Source of the DNA: Hydractinia symbiolongicarpus
Taxonomy: Eukaryota > Cnidaria > Hydrozoa > Anthoathecata > Hydractiniidae
Assembly (NCBI RefSeq): GCF_029227915.1
Contig: NC_079887.1
Span: forward strand, 10,356,001 to 10,420,000
Length of the DNA: 64,000 bases
Direction of reading: 5' to 3'
A program made the translations under genes and the position numbers. The notes below the pieces were generated by a model. That model was not told the DNA's origin. It saw only the letters and a program-made list of their open reading frames with translations, and ran no database searches. Positions within the stretch are counted from its first letter, which is position 1. The number at the start of each line of letters is the position of its first letter. Below, one piece after another: positions 1-10,454 of the stretch.

Positions 1-117
1 TAAACAATGTTTTGTTTCCTATGAGGTATGATTTTAACAACAAGTTGTCCAATTCCCACCTATAGATAAATTCTTGAATAATAATTGCACACCTGCGGAA
101 CATAAGTTTTGTCATAC

Positions 118-3100
118 CTGTCCAAAAACATCAAGCTTGACTCCATGGGATTCCAGAAATTTTCTTGTATCAGATACCAACTCTGTTTCACCAAGTGCCA
201 TCCGTACAGCTACACTACCTGAAGATCCTCCATCTAGTAGATCTCTTTTGTTTGCATTCAATCGACTCGCCACAACATCTGCAACTGCATTCTGACCAAG
301 AAACAATGCATTCCAATTGTGGCTACTGCCGCTTAAAATTTTTTGTTGGCTTTCTTTTTTCTTTTTGTATTCAGAACCGCCACCTACAAAAATTTTTATT
401 AATGAGCAACTTTAACAAAAATGAAAGATAAGAGTTCTCCACTTTAATCATTGTACAGGATTTCAAAATTACAATTGCATTTCTTTTATCTGTGACATGG
501 TCGTTACTTTAAAAGGTGCCAAAAACTGAAAAAGGATTACATTATTAGGGACACTGTATATCAAAATGTTTTTCTATTTTATTGTCACTAGTGTAAGTTA
601 AAGAAGTACATATAACACCTTGTTGAAACCTAGGTGATTCTTTTCTATAATTTTTTTAGAAAATTTGATGTTGAAAAAGGAATAGCACCATGAAAAAAAC
701 CAAGTAAAAAATATGAAAAATTTTTTTTACCTGAATTATCTATCCTATCCTTTGACTTTTGAGCTTTACCAGGCAATAAATGCAGAATCCGACCTTGGAA
801 TATGGAACCATCCAATTCACTCATTGCTTTAACTGCATGTTCTGGCATCATGAATGTTACAAAACCATATCCAGTGGACTTGTTGCTGTTTTTGTCAATT
901 GGAAGATTTACTTCAACTAATGCTCCATATTTTGAAAAAAGGTGTTGTAAATCATCTTCAGTACATGCGTAGGACAAGTTGCGAACAAACAGCCGACCTG
1001 TATCTGACACATCTTCGTCTCCATCTTCATCATCCTTTGCCTGGCAGGAAAATAGTTAGAAATAATATATAAGAAAAACCTGCTTTTTTGATTTATCTTA
1101 TCTCTCCTGGCTGGACAAGTTCATGCAAACCTACCAATGTTTCGAAATGTTTCCTACACAAGCTGCTGATATTTAAAAGCAAAATAAAATACTATTACCT
1201 TCTTATTCCACTTTAATGAATCTAGTTGTTCATCACATTTTTTATTATGCACCATGAACAGTTCAATATATCTTCCTTTTATTTTATTTTGATCTTTTTT
1301 TAATGCCTTTTCCGCATCTTTTAAACTTTCAAAATCAACAAAAGCATAGCCAGTTGGTTTTCCTTTCAAATTTTTTTGAAAACGGATATCTGTAATTTTT
1401 AATGGTTTAAAGAAATCGATTACATTTTTTTCAGAGCATGTAAAAGGTACACCTCTCATTTTTAAAGTGAGTGATGATATCAGCTGCTTGGTTTCTACTG
1501 TAGCTACTGCGTCGTCGTTTTCTTCTTTCTCATCGCTACTGGATGAAGAATCTTGGTCACGCTGATGTTCTTCTTCCAAATTCAAGGTCTTTTCATCACT
1601 GTCTGATGTCTCTCCCTATGGATTGATATTGTATATGCTACTTACACATTCAAGTTTAACTCTTAAAAACGGGAAAAAAAGGGGGAAACAATTCAATGTA
1701 AATAACTTTCACCGGATATTTTTAATATAATACAAAAAAACATTCCTAAGTTATTAAATATTCCGTCATTTTGCCAACAAGAAAAATAATGATAACAAAA
1801 ATACTTGCTGCTTCATGAAGGTGCTCTTTACTTTTGATTGTTAGTAATTTGAGAGGTAAGCTGTTTAATTAATTTTACTTAACAGAGTAAAGTAAACATG
1901 TACCTTTGTTTTTGTGATTTTTGATTTTAACCAATCCAAATCAGATTGCTGCTTTTTTAGAGAGTTGGGTTTTTCCTCAGTGCTGTTACTTTCTTTCTGA
2001 TCTCTTTGATCTTCCTGATCCTTCTCATCATCTGTCTCATTTTCGTTTTCAGGTGATGACAGGCCCTTTTCCAATACTTCATCATCATTAGATGTCAAAT
2101 CACTGTCCTCTTCAACCTAAAAGTTATGAATTAAAAATGACTACAACTTTGTGGCTTTTACATTTTTGCAGACTACTGCTTTGTATTAGTGGAGTAGTGT
2201 TTATATTCCTTCTCACTATATTCTTATATTGCTTTTTCAGGACACTACACTAAACTACACAGATTATACCAAAGTGTTTGGAGCTCACATTTTTCCTGTC
2301 TTGTCAATAAAGAAAAACTATGTGTGTGATGAATCGGCCACTCAAAATGGTTTTTAGTGTCCAGGCATGCAATTTTGAATTTTTAATACGTCTGTCTACA
2401 GAAAATAAACTTTTGCTGGTGTTATTATATTATTGCACTATATAAAAATTTGACATAAAAATTTATGTTTTAGGTGGTATGTAGGTGTGGGAGTGTGGTC
2501 ACATATGCTAGAATGAAAGGACTGTTTAAACCAAAAAAAGAGTTTTGGTAGAGAACAAATCACAACATTTTTAATGTAAAATGGGTGTTCTAACTACTGA
2601 ACTATGCATTGTCTATTTCACTTTACTTTGATTAGAGATAAATAAAAAAGACACTAACCTTTTTTTCCAAGCTATCTTTAAATGCCTCATTTTCATTGGT
2701 CCATGTTTGTTTTACAAGTTTGTTAGAATGTAGAGCTAAAAACTCCTGAAATTCAGGATCATCCTTAACATCTTGTAACTCTGTTTCAGGAGCATTTACT
2801 TTCTTTTTACTTTTCTTTTTCTTGTTTGATTCTTTCTCCTGAAGATTTTTAATTCTCGACTTTCTGTCTTCAATTTCATTTGATTTTCTTGAGAAAGCTG
2901 AACTCCCTTTGGCATACTTGCTCCAGGGCCTTGGTACAGATTGATCTCCTAAATCTTTGCAAACATCTACTTGTATCTTGCTTGTGTCAATGAAAGATTT
3001 ATTAAAAAAATTCAAAGCTTTAGCAGCATCACCTTCGCTTGTGTAACCAATAAAAGCAAACTTTCGAAAGACACCCCGTTTCGTAAAACACAATTTAACG

Positions 3101-3192
3101 TCAGTAATCTGTCCACCTTTACTTGAAAATATTTCACGAAGACGAGATTCTTTAATCTTCTCTGGCAAATTTTTAATGATCAACCTTGACAT
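118..3192 (-). CDS. RBM19: RBM19 / Mrd1-type multi-RRM ribosome biogenesis protein (5' part, gene runs off left edge)
   Basis: Nucleolar RNA-binding protein of the RBM19/Mrd1 family, needed for pre-rRNA processing of the small subunit. Five exons are visible on the minus strand: 2659-3192, 1904-2116, 1199-1615, 731-1040 and 118-383. All have GT-AG borders and phases that chain (0,0,0,1), giving about 580 codons; the family is about 900-960 aa, so the last RRMs lie beyond position 1. RRM1 occupies residues 1-80 (starts MSRLIIKNLPEKIKE). RRM2 is in exon 3 (MRGVPFTCSEKNVIDFF; GYAFVDF). RRM3 is in exon 4 (RLFVRNLSY; GYGFVTF). Exon 5 has the family signature SSHNWNALFLGQNAVADVV and the SVAVRMALGET block. 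The acidic, K-rich linkers between RRM1 and RRM3 are typical. The start is the ATG at 3190-3192, directly before RRM1. Family assignment is very secure; exon ends were read by eye. Confidence 0.95.
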
Positions 3193-3454
3193 TTTTAACT
3201 CTAAAACATAAACTATAAAACAATATATTTCTTGCTCAGCTTGGCAGACATGAAAAGCAGCATAAATAAGTGCGGCTTCGTTTAATGTAACTGCACATGT
3301 ACTTGAATTTCACGGCCTCGTATAACTATCTCATGTCTTCATAAAGAACTTTTACATATCTTTTGTTTAAAAATGAACTTAATTGTTTTCTTATGTTATT
3401 ATTGTGCAAGAACCATAATGATAAGATGATAAAGTACAAGCAACATGCAAGCTA
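3193..3454. other. RBM19 5' flank / presumed promoter region
   Basis: Non-coding stretch between the RBM19 start codon and the Tc1-like element that begins at 3455. The promoter and 5' UTR must lie here or across the element. I see no clear TATA box or other core motif. Confidence 0.4.
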
Positions 3455-4178
3455 CAGTACAGTCTGAATGTAATCTACCAGACGCGAATTGGCATCAATA
3501 GTTTACACAGAACAATAACATTGCGATAGCTTTTGTTTTTTAAAAACATAATTGCCTCGCTGAAAAACAATGACCCATGTGATCGATTGTTTAATCACAA
3601 TAGGTTGCAAGATCAATTTTAGCAATCTGTTTTGCGCGAACTCTTTTGAAATTTTTAATTGCAGTAATTAAATATAAAAGTTTAGATTGCATTTTAAAAG
3701 TTTAAAAATGAAAAGCGGCGATAGAAATGTTTTTATTTGTTTCAATAAAAAAGTATACGGAAGGATTATGTAGTTGTATTCCTTTAATAAAAACCGCGCG
3801 ATTCATTTAATAGTTGTGAACAATGCTTCTTATATGTTTTTTAAATTAAACGCACTGGAATCTTTTTAAGTAACTAAATCAACAATACATTCTTGCGCAA
3901 TGCATTATAAAACTTTGCAAAAGATTTTTATTATTTTATTACTTCACGCTAATACTTAAGGGAATAGCTTATCAATACATTTACACAATGCATCTCGCTA
4001 TTACAAGAAATATAATTGCTCCAATATTTCTTTGCGAGCGCATTGTTTTTTAACACCCAAATATAAACTCGAAAAACCCATAAGGGATTTAATTATAACA
4101 AAAGACAAACGACTGCTGTCCTCTACGCAAAGGTGTGATATTAGCGTGTACGCAGTAGATTACATTCAGACTGTACTG
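3455..4178. mobile_element. Tc1/mariner-like non-autonomous DNA element (TA-flanked)
   Basis: The ends are inverted repeats of about 24 bp: the left reads CAGTACAGTCTGAATGTAAT then CTAC, and the right is its reverse complement. Each end is flanked by TA (3453-3454 and 4179-4180), as expected for a Tc1/mariner target duplication. The 724-bp interior has no transposase reading frame, so the element is non-autonomous. Positions 3682-3735 hold one copy of the 53-bp unit that is amplified 1.1 kb to the right (4790-5620). The right terminal repeat is present a second time at 4262-4282. Confidence 0.75.
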
Positions 4179-4312
4179 TATTGTTTAAAAATGATAACAA
4201 TGAGGAAAGCTAATGAAATTTATATATTTATATATATATATATATATATTTATATATTATATAGATTACATTCAGACTGTACTGTATTGTTTAAAAATGA
4301 TAACAATGAGGG
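4157..4312. repeat. Direct duplication flanking a (TA)n microsatellite
   Basis: A block of about 48 bp beginning AGATTACATTCAGACTGTAC and running into TTGTTTAAAAATGATAACAA occurs at 4157-4204 and again at 4262-4310. A run of TA/TTTATA repeats (about 4215-4262) separates the copies. The block spans the right terminal repeat of the Tc1-like element plus its host flank, so it was duplicated after the element inserted. Confidence 0.8.
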
Positions 4313-4427
4313 AGTTGCCTGGTAGAGTGCAGACCCTAATTGGGTCTAGAACTCTAGAACTCCCCATCTAAGCCAAGGCCCCTCCTGGAATTAATGGACA
4401 GGATATATCCCTCAATATTTGTGAGAC
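4311..4427 (+). repeat. SINE-like dispersed repeat, copy 1
   Basis: Recognised because related copies lie at about 8520-8680 and 32580-32755 (both minus). Shared blocks on this strand include CCTGGTAGAGTGCAGACCC, ACCCTAATTGGGTCTA, AAGCCAAGGCCCCTCCTGGAA and ATATCCCTCAATATTTGTGAG. The head TGGTAGAGTGCAGACC resembles the A-box region of a tRNA-derived SINE, but I cannot fold a convincing tRNA. The copy is cut short at 4428 by the TTA-flanked element. Confidence 0.6.
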
Positions 4428-4494
4428 TTAGGGGTCATCTACAAAATTCGTAGCAATTTGTATCAAAAAAATTCGTATATGCTATACGAATTTT

Positions 4495-4725
4495 CTTTTG
4501 CCATACAGTAATTAAATTCGTATGAAATTTTTCTAAATTCGTATAAAATTCGTATGAGTTTTAAATTAAATTCGTATGAGTTTTAAATTAAATTCGTATG
4601 AGTTTTAAATTAAATTCGTATGAGTTTAAAAAAATTCGTATGAGTTTTAAATTAAATTCGTATGAGTTAAATTCGTACGAGATTAACAAAAAATTCGTAT
4701 GAGATTTTAATTAGATGCGTATGGT
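4495..4725. repeat. Short tandem repeat, AAATTCGTATGAGTTTTAAATT units
   Basis: At least seven imperfect units of about 22 bp share the core TTCGTATGAGTTTTAAATTA. The TTCGTA core is also the inner part of the element's terminal repeat, so the array probably grew from the element end. Confidence 0.8.
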
Positions 4726-4789
4726 TTAAAAAAAAAGAAAATCGTTTGACATTGTATTAAATTCGTATATGAGTTTCAAAATAAAATAT

Positions 4790-5620
4790 TTTTTAGATCG
4801 CATTTTAAAAGTTTAAAAACGAGAAACGGCGATAGAAATGTTTTTTTAGATCGCATTTTCAAAAGTTGAAAAACGAAAAACGGCGATAGAAATGTCTTTT
4901 TAGATCGCATGTTAAAAGTTGAAAAACGAATAACGGAGATAAAAATGTTTTTTAGATCGCATGTTAAAAGTTAAAAAACGAAAAACGGCGATAGAAATGT
5001 TTTTTAGATCGCATTTTAAAGCTTTAAAAACGAAAAACGGCGATAGAAATATTTTTTTAGATCGCATGTTAAAAGTTAAAAAACGAAAAACGGCGATAGA
5101 AATATTTTTTAGATCGCATTTTCAAAAGTTAAAAAACGAAAAACGGCGATAGAAATGTTTTTTAGATCGCATTCTAAATGTTTAAAAACGAAAAACGGCG
5201 ATAGAAATGTTTTTTTAGATCGCATTTTCAAAAGTTGAAAAACGAAAAGCGGCGATAGAAATGTTTTTTAGATCGCATTTTAAAAGTTTAAAAACGAAAA
5301 GCGGCGATAGAAATGTTTTTTTAGATCGCATTTTCAAAAGTTGAAAAACGAAAAACGGCGATAGAAATGTTTTTTTAGATCGCATGTTAAAAGTTGAAAA
5401 ACGAAAAACGGTGATAGAAATGTTTTTTTAGATCGGATTTTAAAAAGTTTAAAAACGAAAAACGGCGATAGAAATGTTTTTTTAGATCGCATTTTCAAAA
5501 GTTGAAAAACGAAACACGGTGATAGAAATGTTTTTTTAGATCGCATTTTCAAAAGTTGAAAAACGAAACACGGTGATAGAAATGTTTTTTTAGATCGCAT
5601 TTTAAAAGTTTAAAAACGAA
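4790..5620. repeat. 53-bp satellite array, about 16 units
   Basis: The units are 52-54 bp and contain TTTTTTAGATCGCATTTT, AAAAGTTTAAAAACGAAAAA and CGGCGATAGAAATG. GATCGCAT-type starts recur at 4796, 4849, 4903, 4955 and so on up to about 5595. Units differ by a few substitutions and by A/T homopolymer length. Open frames on both strands here are repeat artefacts: the unit repeats in frame, giving K/F-rich pseudo-proteins. A single diverged unit also sits at 3682-3735, inside the neighbouring Tc1-like element. Confidence 0.92.
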
Positions 5621-5624
5621 ATAT

Positions 5625-5850
5625 AATTCGTATGAAAATTCGTATAAAAGAATATAATTCGAATGACAATTCGTATGAAAGAGAATATAATTCGTATGAC
5701 AATTCGTATGAAAATCGTAAAAAAGAGAATATAATTCGTATGACAATTCGCATGAAAATCGTATAAAAGAGAATATAATTCGTATGACAATTCGCATGAA
5801 AATCGTATAAAATTCGTATTAGATTTTTTAAAAATCGTATAACTATTTAA
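5625..5850. repeat. Tandem ATTCGTATGACAATTCGTAT units
   Basis: Four to five units of about 40-45 bp are built from GAGAATATAATTCGTATGAC and AATTCGTATGAAAATCGTA. They lie just inside the right end of the TTA-flanked element and share the TTCGTA core of its terminus. Apparent reading frames through them are artefacts. Confidence 0.8.
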
Positions 5851-5949
5851 CACTATACGAATTGTATACGATTTTTATACGAATTAAAAGCAATTAAATT
5901 CGTATATATTCGTATAAAATATCATACGAAATTTGTAGACGACCCCTTA

Positions 5950-6700
5950 GTGAGATTTTTACAGATTTAAACTTTTTTACAAATAATTTTAGCGAATAAT
6001 TTTCGCATTGTCAAAGGGATAGAGCAAGCGATTTTAGTAGATTTAGATTTTAAATGTCACATATATAATGCAGTTGTCGCACACCTTCAACTTTTTGGTC
6101 ACTGTTGTATTCTTTGCTTTTTGATGGTATATCTGTTCTATGAATAAGAAATACAGTGGAAATACAGTGGCTAGTATATAAATAAAAATATAAGGAACAG
6201 TACTGGAATTAAGACACTAAATGTTGTAGACCGCGAATCATGCACAACGAACACAATTCGCGATGTTGCTATGATAGAAAATTTTTTTGAGTATCATGAA
6301 CATTGCCGTTGATCAGTTAAAAAGCATCAAAACATGATCTAGGAAGCAAAAACATAGCCATATATTTTTTAAAATGTGTGAAAACAGCATCATAGAAAGG
6401 GAAAACACCAATGTAGATTGTTTAAACAACATCAAAACAGAATTAAAAAACGTGAAAACTCACTTTTGTTTCTTAAATAGCATCAAAATAGGATCGTACA
6501 AAGCAAAAAATCAAGGCAGATCCTTTAAATACGATCAAAACAAGATCGGAGAAAACAAAAACATTGTCACACAAACAAGATCATAGAAAGCGAAAACATT
6601 GTCATGGATCGTCTTAAAACACTCGAGATACCTGTATTCAAAAGCCTTCTCATGTGTAAATCTTTATTTCAGCTACGGAAGACAAGGAAGTCAAGACTGA
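5950..6700. repeat. Gene-free stretch with degenerate repeats of about 65 bp
   Basis: From about 6305 to 6640 the pattern GCATCAAAACA(A/T)GATC, A(G)AAAGC, AAAACAT(T/A)G recurs roughly every 60-70 bp with heavy divergence. No coding signal is seen. The 70-aa open frame here is made of this repeat. The remainder (5950-6300 and 6640-6700) shows nothing recognisable. Confidence 0.5.
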
Positions 6701-6939
6701 GAGAGTCGCTAGTTCAGACGTTTAAACATGAATTAAATTTAACTATATTCTTCTAATTTTTCTTAAATATATATTTCACTAATGTTAGCCAAGCGAATAT
6801 TTCTGTTTTTAGATAGATTTCTGTTGTTATATTTACTCAAAAAAACCTGCAAACTTTCTAACTTTTAAACATTGGCAAGTCATCTAATACAAGAGGCAGC
6901 AAAGATAGTTGCAACCTTTTTCATGCACCCCATCCCCCT

Positions 6940-7800
6940 GTTCTGCCCGGATAATAAACACCGCCCTGATTATGTACGGCAGCCTGCCCCGGTTAGGAAC
7001 AGGGCAAAAAATACATAATCAGGGCAACATAATCAGGACATTATTATGTACAGCAGTTCAAAAAATATTATTTGGCACTTTATAAAAGATACATAATCAC
7101 AACAGGCCGGAAGGGGGGTAACGACTCGTTGGAAACGCCGCAAAAACCACAGAGGCTGTCGGCGACTTCCGGCGTTTTTTTAAAAAACTCAAAGTTTCGC
7201 CCGGAGAAACCGGGATCAACCCGAAACAACATTTTTTAAACATTTATTACCATGATGCATAATTTATTCTTTCAATGTCGAGTAGTGGTTAGACATGTTA
7301 GACATAAATCTCTGGTTATGACGGAGGTTAAGTAAACGAAATAAGAACGCGTATATTATATTAACATAAATGTCTGTCGTCTGTGTATTAACGAAGTGCG
7401 TAGATACTTTACAGTACAGCTGAAAAAACTGTTTTTTATATCATATAATCGATAAATAATAAAATCCCACAAATAATAAACTGAGAGTAAAACGACAAAA
7501 TAGCACCTTCCTTCTTCACGAGAAAATTTAAATGAGATCAATGAGCCTCGCCCACATAGCATTTCAGGCACAATTCGGGCGATTACTGACAGGCCTAGGC
7601 TTTTTCGGGTGGTTACAGACGAAAACCCTGAAAACCTCCCGAAAAAATGCCCGCGAGTTGGCACCCTCGTCAAGCCGGTTTATGTACAAAAGTAGAACGA
7701 AAATAATCGGGGCAGGCTGGCTTATGTTTTTATATTATTTCCCACTTATAGAACAAACATAATCATGGCCGGCCGGTATTATATACACTTCTGACAAGCA
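6940..7800. repeat. Cluster of G+C-rich repeat fragments
   Basis: These patches stand out by base composition from the AT-rich surroundings. ATTATGTACGGCAGCCTGCC, TACATAATCAGGGC and related pieces recur at 6965-7100 and, in part, near 7700-7760 and 8490-8520. Patches rich in TTCGGGC and CGCCG occur at 7125-7220 and 7545-7670. They look like fragments of one or two DNA-element families inserted in each other. I cannot fix the ends, and no protein is encoded. Confidence 0.5.
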
Positions 7801-7870
7801 AATAGCCCTGGTGTCGTTTAATTGACAGGGAGGTTTAATTTAGGTTTCATGAAATTTAGTTACGTCAAAG

Positions 7871-8355
7871 TATATTAAGAGGGTGCAGATAAGCCGCAAA
7901 CGCCCGCATATACAAGGGCGAGTTCGGGCGACTTTTCGAATTAAATTGACGGTTCTCCGCCGAAACCGCCCGCACTTTCCCGAACATGCCTGAACTCGCC
8001 CGGAACATTCCTGAAATGCAACACCTTGTAACATAAACATGGCGGACGACAGTTGAAAGAACGCGCTTGAAGAGAAAGGAGGTAATAAGGTTTATGTACA
8101 AGTTATTTATCAAGTAAATCTTTGTTAAAAACCATAAAAAACAGTTCTTTTAAGAACTTAGCTACCATATAGTTAGTTCATTTTATTTTTATACTTTTTT
8201 AAATAATTCTTCGAGAGTCATTTATGGTGAATATTTTTTTGTTTGGGCATTGTTCGGGACTATGCGGATTTTTTCGGGCAAATACCTGAATTTTTTTTAA
8301 AACGCTGAACTCGCCCGAAAACGCCGCACTTTTTACGGCGTATGCGGCTTATGTT
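7871..8355. repeat. TTCGGGCG repeat element (MITE-like), copy 1
   Basis: The left part reads GATAAGCCGCAAACGCC, then GGGCGAGTTCGGGCGACTTT and TCGAATTAAATTGACGGTT. The right end in reverse complement starts CATAAGCCGCATACGCCG. The two ends are therefore inverted and related over about 18 bp. Related copies lie at 15903-16033 (left part only) and, inverted, at 32424-32840 (both ends). No open frame makes sense as a protein. Confidence 0.65.
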
Positions 8356-8519
8356 CTATCTTGTAAAGGAATGTTTCACTCACAAAAATCCGAAGAAAAT
8401 GCCAAGCACAGCCTGCCTGTCCTGCTATATAGCTAGCTATCAGCGTTCATAACCCGGTTTTTACGACATAACCAGGGGGAAAAACATATTTGGGACATGC
8501 ATACATAATCTGGTCGTCC

Positions 8520-8680
8520 TGTTTATATTTTACATGGCTAGCCTCAAAAATATCTGGGAATAAACCCTGTTTATTATTTCCAGGAGGGTCCATGTCTGGG
8601 GAGTCCTAAGGAGCTTTTATTACCCATTTTACGCTACGTAGACCCAATTACGGTTCGTGCTCTACCAGACAAACAAAAGC
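8520..8680 (-). repeat. SINE-like dispersed repeat, copy 2
   Basis: Contains ACATGGCTAGCCTC, TTATTATTTCCAGGAGGG and GTAGACCCAATTACGGTTCG on the plus strand, matching copy 3 at 32580-32755 and the reverse complement of copy 1 at 4311. Read on the minus strand, TGGTAGAGCACGAACC resembles the A-box region of a tRNA gene. That resemblance is suggestive only. Confidence 0.6.
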
Positions 8681-8689
8681 TTTTTTGTT

Positions 8690-10380
8690 GAAAAGTAGGG
8701 AATTATAAGAAGTTGACACGAGTTGTTGGAAGAAAAAATAATTGAGCTAGCTAGCTAACTGAAAAAAGAAAACACACAAAAAAATGCTCACGAGGTCCAC
8801 CACACGCAATATTTGTTAGATAAAAGCAGGAGGGTGAAGGTGTTGAGTGGCTGCATTGCTGGCAGTATAGCACCCTGCACTTATAATTAGAAAAAAACAT
8901 CGAGTAAATTCAGGCTTCTTGTTATTTTAATTTATGCGCATGAATTATTTTCTGCATAATTTCACTCTACCTTTTTCTACGAAAACTTTAGAGTTATCTC
9001 TTTTTGATATCGTATAAAACAGAGACAAAGAATCCTGAGATATAAAACAGAGAAAAAAAGGCGTTAAGAACAACATTGTACTACTTTTAGAGGGAAATTT
9101 AGAGTAAGTCTTCCTCTTCTCTTTTGTTATGCAGACCATGTTTCCCTTAAAAACAACAGCAACAACAACGAGATCAAATTGTGCTATTGCAATTAACCTC
9201 GTCTCCATGCTATTTCTTTCAATTATGACAATGGAGAGATGGGTCAGCCGTCTCAAAAGTGAGGCATAGCGAATAACTCGCCAGAGAGACAACAAACCTT
9301 GTGCAAAAAGGTTTATAGATAGGCTGTTGTTAAAAATTGAGTAAGTTTATCCTAGCGCTTGTTTTAAAGAAATACCAACTTCGTAACCTCAAGGCATATT
9401 GTACTTTATTTGACATCTGGTCACTAGAACTTGTTTTTTTTTTAATTGTTCTCAGTGGTCTTAGAAAAACAGTGAACTCGGAAATCGGAAAATTGTTTGC
9501 GTTGTTTATTAAAGAAAATCAAAAAGAAGACGAAGTGGGGGGAGGATTCAAAGAAAACTTGAACACGACGGGTGCATATGGGGAAGGGCATGAGGAAACT
9601 CCGTTTTTTTACCTGGATTGACAACCCTGTATTTGGATTAAGAAAATTTAATTTATACTGTAACGTGCACACATAATTTAAGTTTTAAATTATTTTACGG
9701 TACCTTGCTTTACCCCATGTTATAGTGATCTAGTAAAATGAAAGTACTTGCTGGACCGTAAGAGTACGGGACAGGACGGTTGCCTAGTTTGCCAGGTTTA
9801 TCTAAGCTATTTTGACTAATTTGTTTATACCCTACTGTTCTTTTTCGTTTTATTTTTCCTTTAGATAGATAGATATGCTCATTTTACATGGTCAGCCTCA
9901 CAGCTACATAGTATAGTATAGTATAGTATAGTGTATTCTGACAATAATTTCAGGTTACAACAACCTCTAGGGTCAGCTCATAATAAATAGAGAAAAAAAA
10001 CCAAAAAAAAAACCAGAAAATAAAAATAATTAAATAATAAACTCCCTGGACAAGAATGGAAGCTCGGTAAAGAACATGGATAAGATTTGAATAAACCTTA
10101 TAGCAGCTACCTAAAAGCAATTGAACAAGGAGGCTTCTCAGTCAATTGAGTAAATACATTTACACTGCGATTTCGAATACATCTGTGTACCAGGCATGTA
10201 ATTCTATGATTTTAAATTTTTAATACTTTTTAAAATGTAATTGGTAAAATATTTAACTTTGCTTTAGATTATAAATAAAATTTGAAAAAAAGGCAATTAA
10301 AAAAAAATAATGATCGCAAAACAATCAAACAAACACAAACAAACAAGCAAAGAGTATGATAATAACGAAATTAGTCAGGT
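8690..10380. other. Gene-free stretch
   Basis: No supported gene. The open frames here (116 aa minus, 94 aa plus) have no recognisable motif and lie in low-complexity AT sequence. A pentanucleotide microsatellite (TATAG)n of five units is at 9909-9933. A fragment starting ATTTTACATGGTCAGCCTCA at about 9883 looks like the tail of the SINE-like family. Confidence 0.6.
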
Positions 10381-10387
10381 TAATCTC

Positions 10388-10414
<27 letters not shown>
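10388..10414. repeat. Poly-A tract of 27 bases
   Basis: Uninterrupted A run on the plus strand, next to the 3' end of the minus-strand LINE. It has the wrong polarity to be that LINE's poly-A tail, because a minus-strand tail would read as T on this strand. It may mark a plus-strand retroposed insertion ending here, or be simple slippage. Confidence 0.8.
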
Positions 10415-10418
<4 letters not shown>

Positions 10419-10454
10419 TTCAAACACCCCATTCACAAAGACACTCTTCCCTAT

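Larger units (their letters stand above)
4431..5946. mobile_element. TTA-flanked terminal-inverted-repeat element carrying satellite arrays (PIF/Harbinger-like)
   Basis: The left end reads GGGGTCATCTACAAAATTCG; the reverse complement of the right end reads GGGGTCGTCTACAAATTTCG. The terminal repeats therefore match at 18 of 20 bases. The trinucleotide TTA is present on both sides (4428-4430 and 5947-5949), the target-site pattern of PIF/Harbinger elements. No transposase is present. The 1516-bp interior is almost all tandem repeat: short ATTCGTATGAG units at 4495-4725, the 53-bp satellite at 4790-5620, and ATTCGTATGACAATTCGTAT units at 5625-5850. The superfamily is inferred only from the ends and the target duplication. 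Confidence 0.72.

Noticed and set aside
4032-4325. 97-aa plus-strand open frame
   Set aside because: It crosses the end of the Tc1-like element and a TA microsatellite that yields repeated I/Y residues; artefact.
5334-5853. Open frames of 80-88 aa on the minus strand
   Set aside because: They are read-throughs of the 53-bp satellite and the ATTCGTATG array, with the same peptide repeated; not genes.
8945-9295. 116-aa minus-strand open frame
   Set aside because: Low-complexity composition, no motif, no splice-linked partner exons; treated as chance.
9337-9621. 94-aa plus-strand open frame
   Set aside because: No recognisable domain or codon pattern; overlaps another chance frame on the other strand.
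10388-10414. Poly-A run as the 3' tail of LINE-A
   Set aside because: LINE-A is on the minus strand, so its tail would appear as T on this strand; the polarity is wrong.
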